From contig CAVZAB010000008.1 of NCBI GenBank assembly GCA_963773155.1, forward strand, positions 56,354 to 120,353: a stretch of DNA of 64,000 nt, given 5' to 3'. The position numbers were made by a program, and so were the translations under genes. The notes below the pieces were generated by a model. It made no database searches, had not been told where the DNA came from, and worked only from the letters and a program-made list of their open reading frames with translations. Numbering within the stretch: the first letter of the stretch is position 1; every line of letters begins with the position of its first letter. The DNA is from CAVZAB01 sp963773155. Its GTDB lineage: Bacteria > Pseudomonadota > Alphaproteobacteria > Rhizobiales > Beijerinckiaceae. This document shows, piece by piece, positions 43,932-51,057 of the stretch.

Positions 43932-45110
43932 CTAGCGGCCGCTGCGCAGGGCATCGAGAACCTTGCCGGTCGCCTGGCCGTTGCGGTCGAGATGGACGCG
44001 GGTTTGGAAATCGGCAATCGCTTCCTTTGTCTTGGTCCCGATCGTGCCATCGGGGCTGCCGCCGACGTCGTAGCCGCGCTTGACCAGCAATTCTTGAACT
44101 TCCTTGCGTTCGAGCCGCGACAGGCCGCGGTCGTCGGTCGGCCAGGGGGTGACAATCGGACGGCCGCCGCGCAACCGGTCAGACAGGAGGGCGATCGCAA
44201 GCGCATAGGCCTCGGCCGGGTTATAGGCGTAGAAGGCATCGAAATTCCGGGTGACCAGAAAGGCGGGGCCACGGGTTCCTTCGGGCAGATGCAGGCCCGC
44301 CACGCCGTCGCCGAGCGGCCGGCCGTCGATCCGGCGCAAACCCTGGGCCGACCAGAAGGCCATTGGCCGCTTGTCGCGGCGGCCGCTCGGCCCGCTGAAA
44401 TGCTCGGGCAGCTTGACTTCGAAACCCCAGGAGAGCCCGGTTACCCAGCCCGATCTCTTCAGGTAATTGGCGGTCGAGGCCAAGGCGTCGGGGACCGAGT
44501 TGACAATGTCCCGGCGGCCATTGCCCTCGAAATCAACCGCCAGCCGATGAAAAGTCGAGGGCATGAATTGGGTTTGCCCGAATGCGCCGGCCCACGATCC
44601 GGTCAATCGATCCGCGGCAATATCGCCATGATCGAGAATGCGCAGCGCCGCATTGAGCTCGCCGCGGTAATAGGCCTGGCGGCGGCCGAAACACGAGAGG
44701 GTCGCGAGCGATTGAATAAGCGGGCGCTTGCCCATCGAACGGCCGAAGTCGGATTCAACGCCCCACACGGCGACCACCGTCGCGCGGTCGACACCGAAAC
44801 GGCCTTCGATGCGGGCGAGAACCGGGCTCCACTTGGCTATTTCCGCCTTGCCGTCCGCCACCCGCTCCTCGTCGACAAGACCGGCCAGGTAATCCCAGAT
44901 CGGGGTCTTGAATTCCGGCTGCTGGTTCAGAAAGTCGAGAACTTTCATGTCCGGCTGCAGCGTGCCGGTCGCTGCAGAATAGGTGTGCTCGGAAACGCCG
45001 CTTGCGAGCGCCGCCGGTCGCAGCGAGGCAAGGCAATCGGCAAAGTCGGCGCGAGCCGCGCCAGGGCTCACCGTCAGCAGCGCCACACTGATTCGAATGA
45101 TTCGTCGCAT
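43932..45110 (-). CDS. Lytic murein transglycosylase (MltB-like) with peptidoglycan-binding domain
   Basis: 392 residues. Signal peptide ends near ARADF. The SLT2/MltB catalytic domain has the Glu in AVWGVESDFGRSMG (E119) and AFGQTQFMPSTF; the C-terminal PG_binding_1 domain includes LSRLERKEVQELLVKRGYDVGG and DGTIGTKTKEAI. It cleaves MurNAc-GlcNAc bonds to form anhydro-muropeptides. Upstream of it on the same strand is leuD, 47 bases away; a shared transcript is possible but functions differ. Confidence 0.94.
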   Translation of the reverse strand: MRRIIRISVALLTVSPGAARADFADCLASLRPAALASGVSEHTYSAATGTLQPDMKVLDFLNQQPEFKTPIWDYLAGLVDEERVADGKAEIAKWSPVLARIEGRFGVDRATVVAVWGVESDFGRSMGKRPLIQSLATLSCFGRRQAYYRGELNAALRILDHGDIAADRLTGSWAGAFGQTQFMPSTFHRLAVDFEGNGRRDIVNSVPDALASTANYLKRSGWVTGLSWGFEVKLPEHFSGPSGRRDKRPMAFWSAQGLRRIDGRPLGDGVAGLHLPEGTRGPAFLVTRNFDAFYAYNPAEAYALAIALLSDRLRGGRPIVTPWPTDDRGLSRLERKEVQELLVKRGYDVGGSPDGTIGTKTKEAIADFQTRVHLDRNGQATGKVLDALRSGR

Positions 45111-45157
45111 GCGTCATCCTAGCCCGGCGGCGGCGCGAACGGAATTCTGGCGGCGCG

Positions 45158-45763
45158 CTACAGCCAGGGCCGGGCGTCGCGCGTGGTCGTCTCGTAGCTG
45201 TCGATGGCAGGCGCCTTGACCATGGTTAGGCCGATCTCATCGAGCCCGTTCAGCAGACATGTCTTGCGAAACGGGTCGATGTCAAAATGGACGGTGCCGC
45301 CGTCAGGACCGCGGATCTCCTGGGCCTCGAGATCAATCGTCAAGGTCGCATTGGCGCCGCGCTCGGCATCATCCATCAATTTGGCAAGATCCTCCGGGCT
45401 CACCTTGACCGGCAGGATCCCGTTCTTGAAGCAATTGTTGTGAAAGATGTCGGCAAAACTGGTCGAAATGACGCAGCGAATGCCGAAATCAAGCAACGCC
45501 CAGGGCGCATGCTCGCGCGACGAACCGCAGCCGAAATTATCTTCGGCTACCAGGATCTGGGCTTTGCGATAGGCCGGCTGATTGAGGACGAAATCGGGGT
45601 TTTCCTGGCCATCCTCGCGATAGCGCATTTCCGCAAATAGACCGGCGCCGAGCCCGGTCCGCTTGATCGTCTTGAGAAATTGCTTGGGAATGATCATGTC
45701 GGTATCGACATTGGTGATCTTCAACGGTGCGGCAACACCGGTGAGCCGCGTGAACTTTTCCAT
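45158..45763 (-). CDS. leuD: 3-isopropylmalate dehydratase small subunit LeuD
   Basis: 201 residues. MEKFTRLTGVAAPL, DTDMIIPKQFLKTI, NFGCGSSREHAPWAL and GIRCVISTSFADIFHNNCFKNG match LeuD throughout. With LeuC it isomerises 2- to 3-isopropylmalate in leucine synthesis. Two genes (small membrane protein and zincin) separate it from leuC. No leuB follows; a transglycosylase does. Confidence 0.96.
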   Translation of the reverse strand: MEKFTRLTGVAAPLKITNVDTDMIIPKQFLKTIKRTGLGAGLFAEMRYREDGQENPDFVLNQPAYRKAQILVAEDNFGCGSSREHAPWALLDFGIRCVISTSFADIFHNNCFKNGILPVKVSPEDLAKLMDDAERGANATLTIDLEAQEIRGPDGGTVHFDIDPFRKTCLLNGLDEIGLTMVKAPAIDSYETTTRDARPWL

Positions 45764-45838
45764 AGGACGCCCTGGTCAAGCAAGGATCAGCGACGCTCTC
45801 CTTGCGGTCTTTGCCGCGGCCGGTCAAGGCCAAATCGC

Positions 45839-46270
45839 TCAGCCGGCCTGCGCCTCGATCCGCGCCATATCGGCATCGGAAAGTCCGAAGTGATGGCCGA
45901 TCTCGTGGATCAGAACATGGGTGACGATCCGCCCGAGCGCTTCGTCCTGACCGGCCCAGAAGTCGAGAATGGGCCGCCGGTAGAGCCAGACCATGTTGGG
46001 CAATTCGCCGGTGTGGGGCGTCGCCGGGCCTTGCGCCATGCCGCGGCCGCGAAACAAGCCCAACAGATCGAATTCGGTTTCGCAGGCCATCGCCTCGAGG
46101 GTCTCGTCATCAGGAAAATCCTCGATCTTGATCACCATCCCTTCGCACAGGCCCCGGAATGGTTCCGGCAACGCCTGCAAGGCCCGCTCGGCCAATTGCT
46201 CGAAATCGGCGAGCGAGGGGGCCCTGAGAGCCGAGAAATCGGCAAAGGGCGGCACCGCTAGAAAAACCAA
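45839..46270 (-). CDS. Zincin-like metallopeptidase family protein
   Basis: About 143 residues. The C-terminal half has H122-E123-x-x-H126 with HEIGHHFGLSD, the HExxHxxGxxD zinc-binding pattern of minigluzincin/MMP-like small zincins. TTG 46270 or GTG 46255 are the only plausible starts, giving a three- to eight-residue difference; a 13-base overlap with the upstream small gene is implied. Cytosolic by lack of signal. Substrate unknown. Confidence 0.85.
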   Translation of the reverse strand: MVFLAVPPFADFSALRAPSLADFEQLAERALQALPEPFRGLCEGMVIKIEDFPDDETLEAMACETEFDLLGLFRGRGMAQGPATPHTGELPNMVWLYRRPILDFWAGQDEALGRIVTHVLIHEIGHHFGLSDADMARIEAQAG

Positions 46271-46485
46271 TGGGTGAACAGATTGAGGATGAGGACGACA
46301 AAAAACAGAGCGCCGAGCAGGCGGCCGATGCGCCGCCCCCAGCGTTCGATCGGATCCGGCGCGGGATCTTCGAGGCCGGCGCTTTCGCTGGCACGCGCCA
46401 GGGCCGAATCGGCAAAGCCCGCGGACTCACGGGCAACCCGATTGAGCACGCCCTTCGGGTCGTCGGCGCCGGCCGGTCCGCTCAT
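46258..46485 (-). CDS. Small membrane protein of unknown function
   Basis: 75 residues from ATG 46485, whose first bases overlap the leuC stop (ATGA). A charged N-terminus (SGPAGADDPKG...) is followed by one C-terminal helix (RIGRLLGALFFVVLILNLFTHW). It is translationally coupled to leuC and overlaps the zincin, so it is probably real. I do not recognise the family. Confidence 0.65.
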   Translation of the reverse strand: MSGPAGADDPKGVLNRVARESAGFADSALARASESAGLEDPAPDPIERWGRRIGRLLGALFFVVLILNLFTHWFF

Positions 46486-47909
46486 GCGACGGCTTGCGGC
46501 CAGGCGCGAATATCGACAAAATGCCCGGCAATTGCCGCGGCGGCAGCCATCGCCGGGGAAACCAGGTGGGTGCGCCCCCGAAAGCCCTGGCGGCCCTCGA
46601 AATTGCGGTTCGATGTCGAGGCGCAGCGCTCGCCCGGTGCGAGCTTGTCGGGGTTCATCGCCAGGCACATCGAACAGCCGGGCTCGCGCCATTCAAAACC
46701 CGCCTGTTTGAAGATCCGGTCGAGACCCTCTGCCTCGGCCTGCTGTTTAACAAGGCCGGATCCCGGCACCACCATGGCCGCGACGCCTTCGGCGCGTTGC
46801 TGACCTTCAACGATTTTCGCCGCCGCGCGCAAATCCTCGATGCGGCCGTTGGTGCACGAGCCAATGAACACCCGGTCGAGCCTGAGATCGACGATTTTTT
46901 CGCCGCCCTTCAGACCCATATAGTCGAGCGCCCGCTTGATCGAATTGCGTTTGGCCTCGCTCGGGCCATCCTCGATTTGCGGCACCCGGCCGCTAATCGA
47001 CACGACATCTTCGGGCGAAGTGCCCCAGGTCACGAGCGGCGGCAAACGCGAGGCATCGAGCCGGACGTGCCGGTCGAAATGGGCACCCTCGTCGGAAACG
47101 AGGCCGCGCCAATAGTCGAGCGCTCGCTCCCACATTGCGCCTTTCGGCGCCTTGGGTCGGTTGTGGAGATAGGCGAATGTCGTCTCGTCCGGCGCCACCA
47201 GGCCGGCCCGCGCGCCGCCCTCGATCGACATGTTGCAGACCGTCATGCGGCCTTCCATCGACAGGGCGCGGATGGCCGCGCCGTCATATTCGATGACGTG
47301 GCCGGTTCCCCCGGCGGTGCCGATTTCGCCGATGATGGCGAGGATAATATCCTTGGCCGTAACGGCCGGGCCGAGGCTTCCCTCGACCGTCACCCGCATG
47401 TTCTTGGCCTTCTTCTGGATTAACGTCTGGGTCGCCAGAACATGTTCGACCTCGGAGGTCCCGATGCCATGCGCGAGCGCCCCGAAGGCGCCGTGCGTCG
47501 ACGTGTGGCTGTCGCCGCAGACGATTGTCGTCCCCGGCAAAGTGAAGCCCTGTTCCGGTCCGATAATGTGCACGACGCCTTGGCGGCGATCGTGCTCGTC
47601 GTAATATTCGATCCCGAATTCGCGCGCGTTGCGGGCGAGTTCCTCGACTTGCAAGCGGCTTTCCGGATCGTCAATGCCCTTCGAGCGGTCGGTGGTCGGG
47701 ACATTATGGTCGACGACCGCGAGTGTCTTTTGCGCGGCGCGGACTTTGCGTCCGGACAGCCGCAGGCCTTCGAAGGCCTGCGGCGAGGTCACCTCGTGCA
47801 CGAGGTGGCGATCGATATAGAGCAGACAAGTGCCGTCTTGCTGGGTCTCGACGACGTGATCGTCCCAGATTTTGTCGTAAAGCGTGCGCGGAGCGGTCGA
47901 ATGAGCCAT
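46482..47909 (-). CDS. leuC: 3-isopropylmalate dehydratase large subunit LeuC
   Basis: 475 residues from ATG 47909 (MAHSTAPRTLYDKIW). Aconitase-superfamily protein with [4Fe-4S] ligands in VFIGSCTNGR and GCSMC, and the motifs VCGDSHTSTHGAFG and GSSREx-type partner encoded by leuD. Catalyses the second step of leucine biosynthesis in the cytosol. It is downstream of rplS on the same strand (92 bases). Confidence 0.97.
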   Translation of the reverse strand: MAHSTAPRTLYDKIWDDHVVETQQDGTCLLYIDRHLVHEVTSPQAFEGLRLSGRKVRAAQKTLAVVDHNVPTTDRSKGIDDPESRLQVEELARNAREFGIEYYDEHDRRQGVVHIIGPEQGFTLPGTTIVCGDSHTSTHGAFGALAHGIGTSEVEHVLATQTLIQKKAKNMRVTVEGSLGPAVTAKDIILAIIGEIGTAGGTGHVIEYDGAAIRALSMEGRMTVCNMSIEGGARAGLVAPDETTFAYLHNRPKAPKGAMWERALDYWRGLVSDEGAHFDRHVRLDASRLPPLVTWGTSPEDVVSISGRVPQIEDGPSEAKRNSIKRALDYMGLKGGEKIVDLRLDRVFIGSCTNGRIEDLRAAAKIVEGQQRAEGVAAMVVPGSGLVKQQAEAEGLDRIFKQAGFEWREPGCSMCLAMNPDKLAPGERCASTSNRNFEGRQGFRGRTHLVSPAMAAAAAIAGHFVDIRAWPQAVA

Positions 47910-48001
47910 GCTTGCATTCCTAACGACGCAACCCAATGATCGCGCCCGGCGGCCCGCTCAAAACGGGCCCGAACGGGCCGGCCTGGCGCATCGCGATTCG
48001 A

Positions 48002-48433
48002 TTAGGCCTTGGCGGATTTGGCGGCCGCCTTGGCCTTGGCCTTGGTTTCGATGCGGACCTGCTTTTCGCCGGCACTTTCCATCTTCTCGGCGATGCGCGC
48101 CGATTTTCCGCGGCGGTCGCGCAGATAATAGAGCTTGGCCCGGCGGACCTTGCCGCGGCGCACCAGCTTGATCGAATCGATCATCGGCGAATAGATCGGA
48201 AAGACCCTTTCGACGCCCTCGCCATAGGAAATCTTGCGCACTGTGAAGCTTTCGTTCAAGCCGCCGCCGGTGCGCGCGATGACGACGCCCTCATAGGCCT
48301 GGACCCGGGTGCGCTCGCCTTCCTTGACCTTGACGTTGACGATCACGGTATCGCCTGGCGCAAAATCCGGAATGGGGCGAATGGCCGCTAATTTGGCGGC
48401 TTGTTCGGCTTCAAGCGTCTCGATCAGATTCAT
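48002..48433 (-). CDS. rplS: 50S ribosomal protein L19
   Basis: 143 residues from ATG 48433. MNLIETLEAEQAA, FAPGDTVIVNVKVKEGERTRVQAYEGVVIA and SYGEGVERVFPIYSP are diagnostic. The C-terminal tail is Lys/Ala-rich (KTKAKAKAAAKSAKA), longer than E. coli L19 and similar in style to other basic tails in the window. Downstream of trmD, as in most bacteria. Confidence 0.97.
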   Translation of the reverse strand: MNLIETLEAEQAAKLAAIRPIPDFAPGDTVIVNVKVKEGERTRVQAYEGVVIARTGGGLNESFTVRKISYGEGVERVFPIYSPMIDSIKLVRRGKVRRAKLYYLRDRRGKSARIAEKMESAGEKQVRIETKAKAKAAAKSAKA

Positions 48434-48571
48434 AACGAACTCCTGGCCGTTCTGCCGCAGGGGAAAGGACCCATCGGCTGGCGCTTCGGCACGCTGTTGT
48501 GATTTGAGCGGCGGGCTATACACCAGCCGGGCGCCCTTGTCGATAAGCCGATCGGGTGCGGCCCGCAGATT

Positions 48572-49273
48572 CTAGCCTGAGGGCTCGTCTTCGCCGGTCA
48601 ACAGGTCGGGTCGGCGATCCCTGGTGAGCCGCAGCGCTTCGCAACGCCGCCAGGCGGCGATCTTGTCGTGATGGCCGCTTGTTAGCACGGCCGGGATTTC
48701 CCGGCCCTCCCATCGGCGCGGCTTGGTGAATTGCGGGTATTCGAGGCGGCCGGATTCGAAACTCTCCTCGCTGGCCGAATCCTGCGACCCCATGACGCCG
48801 GGCAAGAGCCGCACACAAGCGTCGATGAGGGCGAGGGCGGCGATTTCGCCGCCGGAAAGGATGAAATCGCCAATCGAGATTTCGGCGAGATTGCGGCCCT
48901 CGATAATTCGCTCGTCGACGCCCTCGAAACGGCCGCAGACAAGGACCAGGCCAGGCCCGCCGGCGATCTGGCGGACCACGGCCTGGCTGAGGCGCCGGCC
49001 GCGCGGGCTGGTCAAAAGCCGCGGACGCGGGTCGTCGGCGTTAAGGCCGGCGTCGATCGCCGCGCCGAGAACATCGGCGCGCAGGATCATCCCGGGACCG
49101 CCGCCGGCCGGCGTGTCGTCGACCGAGCGATGGCGGCCGCGCCCATGCCGGCGAATGTCCTGCACGTCGAGCGACCACAGGCCTTTGTTCAGCGCCGTGC
49201 CGGCCAGCGAATGGCTGAGAGGACCCGGAAAGATCTCGGGAAGCAGGGTGAAAATCGTCACCGTGAAGGTCAT
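48572..49273 (-). CDS. trmD: tRNA (guanine-N1)-methyltransferase TrmD
   Basis: 233 residues. SPOUT/trefoil-knot methyltransferase: DDTPAGGGPGMILRADVL, LVCGRFEGVDERII, GDFILSGGEIAAL and the C-terminal SGHHDKIAAWR. It makes m1G37 next to the anticodon of tRNAs reading CNN codons. The start overlaps the rimM stop by a few bases, so the two are coupled. The usual rpsP neighbour is not present. Confidence 0.96.
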   Translation of the reverse strand: MTFTVTIFTLLPEIFPGPLSHSLAGTALNKGLWSLDVQDIRRHGRGRHRSVDDTPAGGGPGMILRADVLGAAIDAGLNADDPRPRLLTSPRGRRLSQAVVRQIAGGPGLVLVCGRFEGVDERIIEGRNLAEISIGDFILSGGEIAALALIDACVRLLPGVMGSQDSASEESFESGRLEYPQFTKPRRWEGREIPAVLTSGHHDKIAAWRRCEALRLTRDRRPDLLTGEDEPSG

Positions 49274-49831
49274 CGGCTGCCGCGCTGCGGGCTATCGGCT
49301 GCCGAGAATCCGGCGGCCGCGGTCGCGGCGGCATCCTCGGGCGGCACGACGACCAATCCGCCGCTGGCAATGTCGACCGTGGGCACCACGGCCTTGGTGA
49401 ACGGTAGGAGGATCGTCTCGGTGCCGTCGGCCGGGCGAATGACCAGAATGTCGCCGGCGCCGTAATTCTCGACCGCGATCACCTCGCCGAGCAGCGCGCC
49501 AGAGGAATGCCGGGCACTCAGGCCGATCAGATCGGCGCAGTAGAATTCCTCGGCGGGCAGGAGCCGGCAAGCGCGCGCGCGGCACAAACAGCCTGCTGCC
49601 GGCCAGCCGCTCGGCGTCGGCGCGATCGTCGATGCCGCGAAAGCGGACCACAAACAGATCCTTGCGCAGCGGCCGGCAGGCGGCAATGACAAAAGGTCCC
49701 TCGCCGCGCTCGGTGGTCAAGGGCCCATAGGCAGCAAAGGCTGCGGGATCGGCGGTCAGCGATTTGATCCGCAGCTCGCCTTTCACCCCATGTGCGGCGC
49801 CAAGTGTTGCCACGTGAACGGACCGCGGCAC
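49270..49831 (-). pseudogene. rimM: 16S rRNA-processing protein RimM, reading frame broken by one base
   Basis: Two minus frames together make RimM. The first (from GTG 49831) has VHVATLGAAHGVKGELRIKSLT and RFRGIDDRADAERLAGSRLFV; the second has EEFYCADLIGL, GEVIAVENYGAGDIL and a PRC-barrel end. The switch is in RLPA near 49556-49568; one base too many is present, e.g. removing a C restores RLPALPAEEFYCADLIGL. RimM matures the 30S head and is needed for normal growth, so error in the sequence is likelier than loss. No GANTC match here, unlike other breaks. Confidence 0.83.
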
Positions 49832-49839
49832 GGGCGAAC

Positions 49840-50676
49840 CTAGGGCGCCTTTGGCGCTTCGACCTTGGGCGCGGCGTCGGTCTTTTCGATTTTGGCCTCG
49901 CCGCGCAATTTGGTGATCATGTCGGCTTGGCCCTTTTGCGACAGATAGCGCGCCACCTGGTCCTTGACTTGGTCGAATGGCGGGAATTGCTTCTCGCGCT
50001 TGTCCTCGACCTTAATGATATGCCAGCCGAACTGGCTCTTCACCGGCTGCGAGACCTGACCGACGTTGAGCTTGAACGCCGCATCGGCGAATTCAGGGAC
50101 CATTTTATCCTTGGTGAAATAGCCGAGATCGCCGCCTTCCGAACCCGGATCCTTCGACAATTCGGTGGCGACTTTGGCGAAATCCTCACCCGCCTCGATC
50201 CGCTTCAGCGCCGCCTTGGCTTCATCTTCGGAGGCGACGAGAATGTGGCGGGCGCGGACTTCGGTTTCCGGCTTCTGGGCCTTAGCCGCATCGTCATAGA
50301 CCTTCTTCATCGCCTCGTCGGTGATGCCGGCCTTGGCCGCGTCGGCCATCACCGTTTCCATCAGGATCTTGTCACGGTAATAGGCCAATTGCCGGGCGAA
50401 GTTCGGTCCCTCCGCCAATTTGTCCTTTTCGGCTCTCTTGGCGACGAGTTTCACGTCGATGAGATAGTCGAGAATATAGGCGTCGCGGGCTGGCCCCTGC
50501 AATTGCGCCGGCAGGTTGGCGCCAAGGTCGTCGGCGGCAATCTTGATATCCTCGTCGGTAATTTCGACGCCATCGACCTTGGCCAGCACGGCGGCGGCCG
50601 CCGGGCTGCCGGCCAGGGCCAGAACGAGAATGCCGGCCGCCAGGCCGGCGCGCGGGGAATTGGATTTCGTGAACAT
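49840..50676 (-). CDS. Parvulin-type peptidyl-prolyl isomerase (PpiC/PrsA-like)
   Basis: 278 residues from ATG 50676. Signal peptide ends at SPAAAAV. An N-terminal SurA-like helical part is followed by a rotamase domain with RARHILVASEDEAKAALKRI, LSKDPGSEGGDLGYFTKDKMVPEFADAAF and FGWHIIKVED. Acts in the periplasm on outer-membrane or exported proteins. It is divergent from secA, an arrangement conserved in alphaproteobacteria. Confidence 0.94.
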   Translation of the reverse strand: MFTKSNSPRAGLAAGILVLALAGSPAAAAVLAKVDGVEITDEDIKIAADDLGANLPAQLQGPARDAYILDYLIDVKLVAKRAEKDKLAEGPNFARQLAYYRDKILMETVMADAAKAGITDEAMKKVYDDAAKAQKPETEVRARHILVASEDEAKAALKRIEAGEDFAKVATELSKDPGSEGGDLGYFTKDKMVPEFADAAFKLNVGQVSQPVKSQFGWHIIKVEDKREKQFPPFDQVKDQVARYLSQKGQADMITKLRGEAKIEKTDAAPKVEAPKAP

Positions 50677-50835
50677 CGTAAGACGGACTCCGGTGGCTCG
50701 GGAACTGCGTTTGCCGCGTTGCAACGGGAGGCGCCGGACGGCGCCCGGCCACATTGGTCGGCGAGGGCGCCGCACCCTGCGCGAAGGAAAAGCAGCTGGC
50801 AAGTGCAAACCCGATGCGGGCCGGCCTGGCGGCCT

Positions 50836-50864
50836 GATTGACAAGGTCTGGGGTCGCTCTTATC
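50836..50864 (+). promoter_or_regulatory. Candidate sigma-70 promoter for secA
   Basis: TTGACA (50836-50841, perfect consensus) and TATCTC (50859-50864) lie 17 bases apart. A start near 50871 would give a leader of about 187 nt before the secA ATG. The remaining divergent region (50677-51057) has only unconvincing short frames. Confidence 0.45.
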
Positions 50865-51057
50865 TCTCAACTCGGTTCGTCGGCGCGGTTTGTCACCGGT
50901 CTGACACTTGCGCTCGCCGGGGCGGACAATTGTTCGACAAATGAGGGCGTTAGTGGCGCCCAACCGGGACGATGATCCAGCGCTCGAGCGGCGGATATCG
51001 GGTTGCGCCGTGATGGCGGCGGGACGGCGCAGCGGTGGCGCCCAGAAAGGGTATTGG

